Made by a program: the position numbers and the translations under genes
The notes under the pieces: generated by a model
The model's database searches: none
The model's input: only the letters and a program-made list of their open reading frames with translations
What the model was told of the DNA's origin: nothing
DNA from: a virus
Strand: one strand, 5' to 3'
IMG/VR virus record: IMGVR_UViG_3300028920_000120
Coordinates: 1-44,596 of that record
DNA length: 44,596 nt
In this document: piece after piece, positions 34,109 through 42,683 of the stretch
Layout of the letters: each line of letters begins with the position of its first letter
Numbering within the stretch: position 1 is the stretch's first letter

Positions 34109-34136
34109 AATATATCAATATTGAAAAGATTGTCAA
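34109..34136 (-). promoter_or_regulatory. Early minus-strand promoter
   Basis: TTGACA (34136-34131), a 16-base spacer, and TATATT (34114-34109). Its -35 box directly follows the T run of the late terminator. Confidence 0.7.
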
Positions 34137-34172
34137 TAAAAAAATGCCAAGCCCCGGATTGAGACTTGGCAT
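34137..34172 (-). terminator. Terminator of the late operon
   Basis: On the minus strand ATGCCAAG (34172-34165) pairs perfectly with CTTGGCAT (34151-34144), followed by seven T. It ends the long transcript that starts at about 20583 and passes through the circular join. Confidence 0.85.
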
Positions 34173-34203
34173 CGGAGGAGGAAATCCCTCGGTGAGAGGG
34201 AGA

Positions 34204-34383
34204 TTATGATGTCGATTCCAGAATGTAAGTTCTTAGTTCGTGCATGTCAAGTTCGATATCATTAAGAAGCTCCCATGACTTGTTATAGCCTGATAAATGG
34301 CCGTCATTATTTATATAGTGAAGTTCTTCCGTCAATAGTTGCATAATCTTATTCAAGCGAATTATATGCTCGGACGGTTTCAT
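34204..34383 (-). CDS. Last small gene of the late operon (59 aa)
   Basis: From the ATG at 34383, overlapping the previous TAA, 59 residues start MKPSEHIIRLNKIMQLLTEE and continue as an acidic helix (SWELLNDIELDMHELRTYIL). No family is recognised. A terminator follows 30 bases on. Confidence 0.5.
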   Translation of the reverse strand: MKPSEHIIRLNKIMQLLTEELHYINNDGHLSGYNKSWELLNDIELDMHELRTYILESTS

Positions 34384-34604
34384 TATAATTTCTTTTCGAT
34401 TCGGTCTATGCCTTCCTTAATATAAGAGATGTCTTTTTGCATGCCGATAATATCTCGTTCGTTTTTCTCCGCACGTATTTCCACTTTTGTAATTCTGTCA
34501 CAATTACTTTCAATAACAGTTTTGTAAACTCCTACAGCTATAAGAACTGCTGAAATCCAGATTAGATATTTCCATAAACTGCCATTAAATATTGTTTTTT
34601 CCAT
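34383..34604 (-). CDS. Membrane-anchored coiled-coil protein (73 aa)
   Basis: One hydrophobic helix (YLIWISAVLIAVGVY) is followed by a coiled coil (IRAEKNERDIIGMQKDISYI and EGIDRIEKKL). It resembles XhlA-type membrane-associated lysis proteins in the reverse order of segments, or an inner-spanin-like protein. It lies 11 bases after the fibre gene. Function is uncertain. Confidence 0.45.
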   Translation of the reverse strand: MEKTIFNGSLWKYLIWISAVLIAVGVYKTVIESNCDRITKVEIRAEKNERDIIGMQKDISYIKEGIDRIEKKL

Positions 34605-34615
34605 TTTCCCTTTCC

Positions 34616-35857
34616 CTATCCTGCAAAAACCCGGTTTATTATTTTTTTATTCAATCTTATAACTTCAGCTTCAAGAGCTTCTACTCTATCTTCTAAAAAC
34701 GCCCATGCCAGAGTTGTAGTGGTAGTGGTGGTAGTGGTAGTGGTGGACGTAGTTGTTGTCGTGGTCGTCGTTGCAACCGTAGTAGTCGTAGTTGTAGTCG
34801 CAACCGTTGTTGTGGTGGTTGCTACTGTCGTGGTGGTCGTAGTAGCCACTGTCGTTGTAGTCGTGGTGGCAATGGTAGTCGTCGTGGTTGTCGCTATTGT
34901 GGTAGTTGTAGTCGTGGCAATAGTCGTTGTAGTAGTCGTAGCTACAGTGGTCGTGGTCGTTGTTGCGATGGTGGTAGTTGTAGTCGTTGCTATCGTTGTT
35001 GTTGTGGTCGTCGCCACCGTAGTCGTGGTTGTAGTAGCGACTGTTGTAGTCGTAGTGGTTGCTACTGTCGTAGTGGTTGCTATTGTCGTAGTGGTTGCTA
35101 CTGTCGTAGTGGTTGCTATTGTTGTAGTGGTTGCTATTGTCGTAGTGGTTGCTATTGTCGTAGTGGTTGCTATTGTCGTAGTGGTTGCTATTGTCGTAGT
35201 GGTTGCTACTGTTGTAGTGGTTGCTACTGTTGTAGTGGTGGTAGTTGTAACCGCTTCCTGCAAATCAAGATTCTCAATATCGACAGATTCGTTTTGGTAA
35301 TTTTGCCCGTCTCCCTGACTCTGACCGGCATATACATGCCTGTAGCTCGGTGCACTGTTTCCCGTCGCCGAAATTGTATCATGTGTAGAACCGGAATGAC
35401 TGCCTGTTCTGATAGTAACGGTTATTGTGTTTGTACTTCTCGCTATGGTGACATAATATTTAGTATCTTCCGAAAGGCCGATTGAAGTGTCCGAATCAAT
35501 TAAAGAGCCGCCCTCGTATATGTATATCTCGAATATATAATACTCGCTGCTGGAGTAGCGCTGCTTTAACAGTATAAAATCATCGGAAGCACTTATACAG
35601 GCGGCTACATCGTTACCTCCGGTTGTTTTTACCAATGAGTAGCATGAGAAATGCCCCCAGTTAGATAAATGGCCTCTCGGCGTCAGTTCGATTCGATGCG
35701 AAAAATTACCGCTAAAGTGATTTGCACCTTTGTCATCATACAACCACGCTTCATCCAGTTCATCGCAGGCATCTACGTCATTCTTGTTGGCGGTAATTGT
35801 GAAAACGCCAACGTCACCGCCACCGGAAGTATAAGTTGTAAAATCTTCGTAGGCCAT
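34616..35857 (-). CDS. Fibre-like protein with LamG-like head, Thr-repeat stalk and coiled-coil end
   Basis: The 413 residues have three parts. Residues 1-200 form a beta-sandwich resembling concanavalin/LamG domains common in phage proteins (NHFSGNFSHRIELT, SIGLSEDTKYYVTIARS, HVYAGQSQGDG, IENLDLQ). Residues about 204-375 are nearly pure Thr with Ala-Val or Ala-Ile every 6 or 8 positions, mucin-like. The end LAWAFLEDRVEALEAEVIRL is a coiled-coil that would trimerise. The start is coupled to the glycosyltransferase-methyltransferase gene. The stalk is an obvious target for O-glycosylation. Confidence 0.65.
   Translation of the reverse strand: MAYEDFTTYTSGGGDVGVFTITANKNDVDACDELDEAWLYDDKGANHFSGNFSHRIELTPRGHLSNWGHFSCYSLVKTTGGNDVAACISASDDFILLKQRYSSSEYYIFEIYIYEGGSLIDSDTSIGLSEDTKYYVTIARSTNTITVTIRTGSHSGSTHDTISATGNSAPSYRHVYAGQSQGDGQNYQNESVDIENLDLQEAVTTTTTTTVATTTTVATTTTIATTTTIATTTTIATTTTIATTTTIATTTTVATTTTIATTTTVATTTTTTVATTTTTTVATTTTTTIATTTTTTIATTTTTTVATTTTTTIATTTTTTIATTTTTTIATTTTTTVATTTTTTVATTTTTVATTTTTTTVATTTTTTTTSTTTTTTTTTTTLAWAFLEDRVEALEAEVIRLNKKIINRVFAG
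34717..35250. repeat. Coding minisatellite (18- and 24-base units)
   Basis: Tandem units encode ATTTTI/V (18 bases) near the N-terminal side and ATTTTTTI/V (24 bases) nearer the C terminus, with a 21-base unit in between. Base changes between units are mostly at third positions. Confidence 0.85.
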
Positions 35858-36861
35858 TAGGTTATCTTATACATTGTAAAATTATTGTTTTCGTTATGCC
35901 CCAAAATCTCAACTTCGCCCATATATCCGAGCCTTTCTTCCCACCATTCGGGACTTTGAATCGTAAGATGGGCGTTCCTGCCGTCGGGGAGAATTTGAGA
36001 GGCCTTGCGGTTACTTATCGAATGGAACTGCACTTTGGGATTCATCGACTTTATATGTTCGCATACCTCGTCGATATTCTCGATATGCTCGAAAAAGTCG
36101 GTCGATACTACCATATCAATATCAGTAAACGAATTTTGGGAATATTCGGGAATATAAGGGTCGTAACCATAAGCATCAAAGTCTTTTTCGAGAAGTTTTA
36201 CCAAAGAACCTTTACCACAACCGTAATCTAAAATCGTTTTTACTCCATTTTCTTTCGCAATTTTAATTATAATGTCACGATACCAGTTCCCGCCGACTCC
36301 GTAAGATGGATAAATTTTGTGAAGTATTTTGTAATTCAAATCTTTAAGATAATTATGGAACGATATTATCTTTCCGCCGGTTATTAGTTTTCTAAAGTAT
36401 TCCATCTCATATTTGGCGTTATGATGGCAGGCTTCTATCTTATCTCCGTAATGATGCCTGTCACCTGCGAAGAAATCAAAACCATAGATATAAACATTCT
36501 TAAAATATACCGCAGCGACAGCGCCTGACGAAGGAGCGGAAAAACCCATGAGCTTAATCGTTTCCTGCCACGACCATTCGGGAAAATTATGAGCTTGAGG
36601 ATAATATTCTTTCATCTTCAAAACTGTCCTGTTATCCTCTCTGCGATTATACGAACATAAAATGACTTCTTTATAGTCTTTATGCCATGCGGGAAATATA
36701 TCGGTAGTTACCCAGATGTCGGTTTTCGTCCCGACGTATTCCTCGAATCCTTCAATACGATAGGTATTGAAACGCACAACGGTATCGAACTCGTCAATCT
36801 CTTTCCCGAGCTTCTTACTTAAAGCCGATGGGCCATTTCCTATTAAAATCGTTTTTTGCAT
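35857..36861 (-). CDS. Bifunctional GT29 (sialyltransferase-like)-SAM methyltransferase
   Basis: Residues 1-175 have IGNGPSALSKKLGKEIDEFD (5-26) followed by TVVRFN and YVGTKTDIW, as in sialylmotif L. APSSGAVAA (109-117) matches motif S, and HNAKYE (147-152) matches the H-x4-E of motif VS. Residues about 200-334 hold a class I methyltransferase with TILDYGCGKGSLVKLL (209-224), YDPY and VVSTDFFEHI. It may add and O-methylate a terminal sugar. Fusion of these two domains in a phage protein is unusual. Both ends are coupled to neighbours. Confidence 0.7.
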   Translation of the reverse strand: MQKTILIGNGPSALSKKLGKEIDEFDTVVRFNTYRIEGFEEYVGTKTDIWVTTDIFPAWHKDYKEVILCSYNRREDNRTVLKMKEYYPQAHNFPEWSWQETIKLMGFSAPSSGAVAAVYFKNVYIYGFDFFAGDRHHYGDKIEACHHNAKYEMEYFRKLITGGKIISFHNYLKDLNYKILHKIYPSYGVGGNWYRDIIIKIAKENGVKTILDYGCGKGSLVKLLEKDFDAYGYDPYIPEYSQNSFTDIDMVVSTDFFEHIENIDEVCEHIKSMNPKVQFHSISNRKASQILPDGRNAHLTIQSPEWWEERLGYMGEVEILGHNENNNFTMYKIT

Positions 36862-37508
36862 CTTAATACCAACTGCCTTACTTTATTAACAGTTCCGTCT
36901 CCGTGAGCAATATTCTGTCCCTCGATAATATCAAAATACGGCTCAGTCCACGCCAAGACATCTTCTTCCGTAATCGCAAGTTTGTGATAAGCGTCAAGTT
37001 TGTCCTGTGGTCTCAGGTCTATAATAAGAAGTAATTCTCCGCCCGTAACCAAATGTCTCACTATATTCTTAATCGCAGCTTGCGGGTCTTTCATGTGGTC
37101 GAGAGCGTTAAGACAGACTATATATTCAGCTTCATAGACTTCAAAGTCCTCACCGGGCGAGCATAGACATTCCACATTATCGGATTCGACATCATATCCC
37201 TGTTCACGAAATACATCCATTAACGGGTCTATCGCAAGTTTGGACTCCGCTTCGAGAACATGAAGGATTCCATAAGGCCCGCTGCCTACGTCAAGAACAG
37301 CTTTTCCCGTAAAGTCCTGAGCGAAGAAATCTCTCGCAATCGTACAGTCATCTTCCAAGATATTTCTGTAGTAGTGGTTGCGATGGTACTGTTCGGGATT
37401 TCCTTCCTCTTTCTGGACTTTCCAGAACCATGCCTCGTTCTTTTGAGAATCGTTCCACTGCTCGTCCGTCAGGCAACTTTCTGTAATTGTCCGTCCTTCA
37501 GTTCCCAT
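36843..37508 (-). CDS. SAM-dependent methyltransferase
   Basis: The 221 residues start with a charged stretch and hold KAVLDVGSGPYGILHVLE (AdoMet motif I), LAIDPLMD (motif II), EYIVCLNALDHMKDPQAAIK and GGELLLIIDLRPQDKLDA. It is a class I methyltransferase of the small-molecule or sugar type. It overlaps the glycosyltransferase gene upstream by 40 bases and the fusion enzyme downstream by 19, so the three are made together. Confidence 0.75.
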   Translation of the reverse strand: MGTEGRTITESCLTDEQWNDSQKNEAWFWKVQKEEGNPEQYHRNHYYRNILEDDCTIARDFFAQDFTGKAVLDVGSGPYGILHVLEAESKLAIDPLMDVFREQGYDVESDNVECLCSPGEDFEVYEAEYIVCLNALDHMKDPQAAIKNIVRHLVTGGELLLIIDLRPQDKLDAYHKLAITEEDVLAWTEPYFDIIEGQNIAHGDGTVNKVRQLVLRCKKRF

Positions 37509-38482
37509 GTTTCCGTCTTTACAAGCTCCTGTTTGTCTCTGTATTTTTCCTTGATTTCTTCTTCCGTAGGGCCGTTGCCGTCGTCCCTATAGATATACTC
37601 GTAATACTCGACTACTCTTTTAACAACTTCGCCCTTCTCATTTTTGGTGTCTCTGGTTTTCTGAGTTTCTAACTTGACCTCTCGACCGGTATCGTCTCTG
37701 AAGTGCATTTTCTTTTCCTCGCTATGCCAACCGGGGACAGGCTTGAAATACTCGACGAGAGCATCTATCCTGTCACCCCATTTATTCTTCATGTAATCTA
37801 TGTATTTCCCTTTCGGTATCATGCGGCAAGGATACAAAGCAGCTTTATTATTCGTACCGAAAATATGACCGCAGATTACATCTGTTCTCAAGATAACCTT
37901 GCCGGGGTCGTCCGAAAGCTGTATCTTGCAACTCCATTCCGGACCGTCCCAGCCGTAAGCTCCGAGACTTTCATCGTAACCACCTAACTGCCAGTACCTT
38001 TTTTTAGTTACCATCCACGAACAGCCTGTAATGCACATAGATTCTTCTTCCACCGAACACTGAGCCAGAGTCTTTTTGGGCCACCATTTTTCAGTGAAGT
38101 CTTTATTCATATAGACGTGCATATAATCGCCGGGGACGTGCTGCCACGTTTCTTTGTTCATATCTCTTATTACACAATAGACAAGGTTCTTTTCCTTTAC
38201 GGATTCCATCATTTTTACGTCCCAATCCTTACTCATGGAACAGTGAGAATCAATAATAAATAAATATTCACCCTCGGCGATTCTTGCCGCATCGTTAATG
38301 GAAATTCGCCTTCCTTTTTGGACAGGATTAGTAATAACCTTTACATCATCTTCCAGTTCAAAAGGCTCTCCTCCGTCGTTTATCACAATGAATTCCACTT
38401 CCCCGGAAGCACTACGGCGAATATTGTCTATAGTCCTTTTAAGATACGGGTCGTTAATTGTCGGTATGATTACGCTAATCAT
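37469..38482 (-). CDS. GT2/GT27-like glycosyltransferase
   Basis: The 337 residues begin MISVIIPTINDPYLKRTIDN, with VINDGGEP and YLFIIDSHCSMSKDW (78-87), a DxH-type metal and sugar-nucleotide site like that of polypeptide GalNAc-transferases. GGYDESLGAYGWDGPEWSCK and ICGHIFGTNNK (203-213) match their acceptor and G-H-x-F region. The last 80 residues are a charged, probably helical tail. A role in starting O-glycans on Thr is inferred from these motifs and the Thr-repeat gene downstream. Confidence 0.65.
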   Translation of the reverse strand: MISVIIPTINDPYLKRTIDNIRRSASGEVEFIVINDGGEPFELEDDVKVITNPVQKGRRISINDAARIAEGEYLFIIDSHCSMSKDWDVKMMESVKEKNLVYCVIRDMNKETWQHVPGDYMHVYMNKDFTEKWWPKKTLAQCSVEEESMCITGCSWMVTKKRYWQLGGYDESLGAYGWDGPEWSCKIQLSDDPGKVILRTDVICGHIFGTNNKAALYPCRMIPKGKYIDYMKNKWGDRIDALVEYFKPVPGWHSEEKKMHFRDDTGREVKLETQKTRDTKNEKGEVVKRVVEYYEYIYRDDGNGPTEEEIKEKYRDKQELVKTETWELKDGQLQKVA

Positions 38483-38504
38483 TCTAATATCCTTTTTTCT
38501 CAGG

Positions 38505-41500
38505 CTATTTTACCTTTTTCTCTTTTATCTCTTTTTTCTTAACTACTTTGCGCCTTTTCCCACTTTTTGCTTTTCCGCCCAATATAACAGATGGTTGTTT
38601 TTCCTTTGCTGCCCTGTAAATTCTTTCGGGCTGAACATAAGGTGTGCCAGTTACTACAGCTATAGCTTCAAGTATTTGTTTAAATTCATATTCTGAAATG
38701 TCCATATCTTCAAAAACTTTTATTGGCAATCCAAGAATATTGCTTATTGCCTCAATAACAGGTATGTCACTATCCCATCCTTGTCGCGTAGCTTGTATAT
38801 ATTTACCAAATAAAGGAATTGAATTAATAGCTTGTTCTCCGAATATCTCGATAATTTCTTCCGGTTCTTCAGGAAATTTGCGATGAGCAATCATCCATAT
38901 AGTCGCTGCTACAATACTTAATCCTAATCCTCCCAATGCTGCATCTGCATATTGTTGATTCTTTATGAGAGAAGGCATATCATAAGTTGCTATATTGAAT
39001 ATCTGATTTAACTGATTAGTGAACATTGTTAATATGTTAAGATATTCATTAGTCCTGTAAAGTTGTGGTAAATCTTCCGCCGCCGCAGCAGGTTGCGTTC
39101 TTAAAGTAGCATTTCTTGCTTCCTTTATCGCTTCCTGTTCGCTCATGTTTTGAAGTTTTGCTTTATTATAAACTGCGTTCCATCCAATAGTTCGGGCAAC
39201 CATATCAAATAGATATATACCCTCCATACCATATATACCGACCTGCTGATGTAACAATCCTATTGTCCCTGTTCTTATGTTGTGTAATTCTGCAAGTTCT
39301 CTTTCTATCATTCTATGTTTAACAAAGGGGTCAAGTCCTCTTACTTTACTAATCATATCCATCGGATTCTGAACAAACTCTATTGCTGATTGCATTAAAT
39401 TCTGAACACCTGCTTCGTGCATATATAAAAATACGGAAGGCAACTGTTTCATCATTGTAACTATATTAAATCCGAGATATGCAATCGCTGAATTTTGCCG
39501 GAATGTTCTCGATATTCTTTCAATGTCATCAAACGTCTTATAGAAATTTGGATTCGCAACGGCATTAACATAATTTCTGAACCACTTTGGCAAGGCAGCT
39601 CCACCGCGTTTTGTGATAACTTCATTAAATCTTTTGTTGTTAAGTATTTTATTAAGCTCTCGAACAACAGGCCCGATATTCATATAGTGTTCCTGTTTGG
39701 ATACTTGCTCAAGCCACATACTTGTAGCTTCAAGACGTATAGGCTTTTGAAATTCAGGCGGTATATTTTTTCTTTCCAGAGTAAATCCATGTTCGGCATA
39801 AGCCTTTTTTAGTCCTGCCCTGTGAAGCATTTCGCCAATAAGTTCTTTCTCGAAAACCGTATAATCAACTTCCATTCTACGTATCGGAACGTAAAACTCC
39901 TGACTGCCGGGGTCACGATTTTCCTGTTCTATTGTAGAAGCTCTTAATCGTGGATATTGTCTCTTGTAATCCTCAAGTATATAATCTCCCCAAGCTTTTT
40001 CTTCGCTTGACAGATTATTTATAATATCTGCTATTTCCTCGCCTGTAAACTTATTGCCATATATCATAGCTAAGTGAGATAAATTATTTTTGCTTAAAAT
40101 ATAAACACCTATCATTTTATCGAGAGTCAGATGTTCTCCCCTGATATTTATTCTGTTCTTTGCAAGCGTCCAAGGAGAAAGTCCAAGCTCTTTCATTCTG
40201 GCCTTGCCGGGATTAATTCTGCTGTCTGTCCATCGCCACGCTTTATCTTTACTGTCCTTCACCCAATCATAAAATGTATGATGAAATTCCCCCTTGAATT
40301 GTTTGCGGTTATCAAGCCAATCTAAAATACGTGATGGTCGCCATGTCCATATAAAAGGCTTTCTTATCTTTTCGCCCGTTCTGGTTTTGGAACTGACAAT
40401 AACTTCTTTTTCTTTGATTGTTCCGCCCTTTTCAGCAATTTCAATCATATCGTTAATTTCAGATTCTCTAAACTCAGTTTGTTTTTTCAGTGTGAGTTTG
40501 CGTTTTAATTTGCCCTGTTCAACAAGTTTATCTATTTCAGAAGCTATTTGCTCAAGTTCTTCAATCGTGTAATCAATCAAAGGTTTCTTATAAAGACGCT
40601 TCATTAACTCCGTAGGCATTTTTTCGGCATGTTCCGGCGCTCGTTCGAGAAATTCTCTTGTGCGCTCAATGGACGCTTTTGCTTTTTCTGTCTTTACTTT
40701 TAAATCAATTCCCTCTCTTAAAGTTTCAATAGCTTCCCGATAATAATAATCTACGGATTCCGGTATCTCTTTTTTAATGGATTTTAATGCGCTTTCCATT
40801 CGTTTTTTAGCTTTAGCTTTTGCCCTGATTTGTGTCCTGAGTTCCCTGCGTCCCGCTGCCCATGCCATCTTTGCTTCTCTGGCTTTTCCTTTAACTACCG
40901 CCCTGAGAACCTCTCCAACAGTCATTTTGGATTCCTGTAAAGTCCCCGGCTGTACCGCAGCCCAGATACGAGATTTTGCATTTTTAATGACTTTCATAGG
41001 CTGGCCTTTGGCTCGTATTACCTTGAACGGAGCCTGACCTTTTTCCATATCCAATGCCTTTCTCATTTCAGCTATATTACCCCACATGGCATTGGCAAAA
41101 GCCAAATCGTTTTCAGTTCTTATTTTGTTATTATCAAGGCGACTTTGTAAATCATCGGTCAAATCTTCAAGAGCAATCTCAGCTTCGTCTCTCGTCAAAG
41201 GAACTTCCGTTCTCTTGGTCGGCCAGCCTTTTTCCTCGAACCCCCTGACATCTTCCGCACTCCAGCCCATAGTATCGGCAATTCTTTTCTTCATGCCCTC
41301 AGTAACATTACCAATATAAAGATTCGGTCTGACAACTTCAGCAGCTTCAGCCTCAAGAATCTTTGTTTCTTCAGAGGTAATTTCGACCTGCCCGGCTTCT
41401 ACGGCCTCCGCTTGTGCCTGTGGGGCTGGCTTGGCCAAAGTCGGCTTAGTGGGTGCTTGGACGCCTTCTTTAGCTTCGGCCTTTACAGGGGCAACTGAGG

Positions 41501-42683
41501 GTTTCTGAGTGGCTTCCTGAACAACTGGTTTTTCTACTTCAATGGGAGCATCAGAAAGCGTGGCATCAAGTATCATCTTAGTCCCAAGTGGAAAAGACAG
41601 AACTCCAAGTTCGGTAAGCTGGTTCTCCAATTTCATATCAGCCATAAGACCGGCAGCCATTCGGTCGGCTATATTGCTATTTGGCCCTGCTCCAAAATCT
41701 TCTACGTCAAATATCGCTCTTAAAAATGTAGCAAGTCTTTCTTCTCCCCATTCGCCTAAAAGGCCATTCCATCCAGCCTTCGTAGAAATTCTACTTACAA
41801 ATTCACTTTTGGGCATACCTATTTTGGCAGCGTATTTCTCCATCTGAGTTATCAACTTGCCACCAAAAGGCATCTTTTTTAATAAAGGAAATGCGTGTTC
41901 ACCGGCGGCCTCGGTAATATTCTCGATATAAACATCTCCATAGGCTTTAAGCAAGGCAGTTGCACCTTCTTCACCCTTGATTTTCTGGTCAATCAATGAC
42001 GAAGCAACTCTTGACGGCTGTAATGCTGTTCTTACTCCAGAAGCAGCAACAATGCCCTTGACGCCCGTAGTCGCAAGCCCTAAAGATTCTGCGGCAGAAC
42101 CACCAACGCCAAACTCTATCATATAAGCAGGCAAAGCAGTAACTCCATCAAATATAGAGGCAGGAATTGATTGCGGCCTTGCAGCTTCTTCTTCATAATC
42201 CTTGACTATCTGCTTTAATTCTTTCTGGGTAAAAGGCAGTTCAGTCATAGTATATCCGCCCATAGGTGTCATTCCCCATTTACCTTGAGCATACTTGCCA
42301 CTTTTCAGTTTTTTCTTTGCATAATCATATCCCTTCTTGGCATAATCATGCCAAGGGCTGAACGGCATTTTCGCCATAAAATCTACAGCCGTGAAGTTTT
42401 TGAGTTTCTCAGTTAATGTTCTGGTAGTGCCTTTAATTAAGACATCGTTCTTGCCCCATGCACTTAAATCTGATATGCCTTCTCCGTAAATTTCTTTATT
42501 TATCTGAGGTTCATAATCAAAAAGTTCATTTGGGTCATTTCCAGTCAGCGACGAGTAGAACATTGTATTATCAACTCTTGCCTTTGTGTTATTGTCAAAA
42601 TTGTTATATTCGTCAACTGGTGACGATTTAATAATTTCATCATTCTGACCAAAACTCACTACTGTATCTTTTTCACCAAACAT
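38505..42683 (-). CDS. Large internal virion / ejection protein (1392 aa)
   Basis: This is the largest gene. It has long helical regions with charged repeats (AKAKKRMESALKSIKKEIPE), an Ala/Pro/Lys hinge (residues about 385-430) and a hydrophobic segment near the end (AALGGLGLSIVAATIWMIAH). Size, late position after a gp15-like gene and the helical content fit the T7 gp16-type core protein that forms a conduit at injection. The start of the C-terminal third (DSRINPGKARMKELGLSPW) resembles large polyvalent phage proteins. No transglycosylase motif was recognised. Its start overlaps the previous stop by one base. Confidence 0.7.
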   Translation of the reverse strand: MFGEKDTVVSFGQNDEIIKSSPVDEYNNFDNNTKARVDNTMFYSSLTGNDPNELFDYEPQINKEIYGEGISDLSAWGKNDVLIKGTTRTLTEKLKNFTAVDFMAKMPFSPWHDYAKKGYDYAKKKLKSGKYAQGKWGMTPMGGYTMTELPFTQKELKQIVKDYEEEAARPQSIPASIFDGVTALPAYMIEFGVGGSAAESLGLATTGVKGIVAASGVRTALQPSRVASSLIDQKIKGEEGATALLKAYGDVYIENITEAAGEHAFPLLKKMPFGGKLITQMEKYAAKIGMPKSEFVSRISTKAGWNGLLGEWGEERLATFLRAIFDVEDFGAGPNSNIADRMAAGLMADMKLENQLTELGVLSFPLGTKMILDATLSDAPIEVEKPVVQEATQKPSVAPVKAEAKEGVQAPTKPTLAKPAPQAQAEAVEAGQVEITSEETKILEAEAAEVVRPNLYIGNVTEGMKKRIADTMGWSAEDVRGFEEKGWPTKRTEVPLTRDEAEIALEDLTDDLQSRLDNNKIRTENDLAFANAMWGNIAEMRKALDMEKGQAPFKVIRAKGQPMKVIKNAKSRIWAAVQPGTLQESKMTVGEVLRAVVKGKAREAKMAWAAGRRELRTQIRAKAKAKKRMESALKSIKKEIPESVDYYYREAIETLREGIDLKVKTEKAKASIERTREFLERAPEHAEKMPTELMKRLYKKPLIDYTIEELEQIASEIDKLVEQGKLKRKLTLKKQTEFRESEINDMIEIAEKGGTIKEKEVIVSSKTRTGEKIRKPFIWTWRPSRILDWLDNRKQFKGEFHHTFYDWVKDSKDKAWRWTDSRINPGKARMKELGLSPWTLAKNRINIRGEHLTLDKMIGVYILSKNNLSHLAMIYGNKFTGEEIADIINNLSSEEKAWGDYILEDYKRQYPRLRASTIEQENRDPGSQEFYVPIRRMEVDYTVFEKELIGEMLHRAGLKKAYAEHGFTLERKNIPPEFQKPIRLEATSMWLEQVSKQEHYMNIGPVVRELNKILNNKRFNEVITKRGGAALPKWFRNYVNAVANPNFYKTFDDIERISRTFRQNSAIAYLGFNIVTMMKQLPSVFLYMHEAGVQNLMQSAIEFVQNPMDMISKVRGLDPFVKHRMIERELAELHNIRTGTIGLLHQQVGIYGMEGIYLFDMVARTIGWNAVYNKAKLQNMSEQEAIKEARNATLRTQPAAAAEDLPQLYRTNEYLNILTMFTNQLNQIFNIATYDMPSLIKNQQYADAALGGLGLSIVAATIWMIAHRKFPEEPEEIIEIFGEQAINSIPLFGKYIQATRQGWDSDIPVIEAISNILGLPIKVFEDMDISEYEFKQILEAIAVVTGTPYVQPERIYRAAKEKQPSVILGGKAKSGKRRKVVKKKEIKEKKVK

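Noticed and set aside
34719-35300. A plus-strand frame encoding almost only Val
   Set aside because: It is the reverse complement of the Thr-repeat DNA (ACN read as GTN on the opposite strand).
34616-35857. Diversity-generating retroelement acting on the fibre
   Set aside because: BPP-1-like gene order suggested it, but no reverse transcriptase (YxDD) and no template/variable repeat pair with adenine-biased changes were found.
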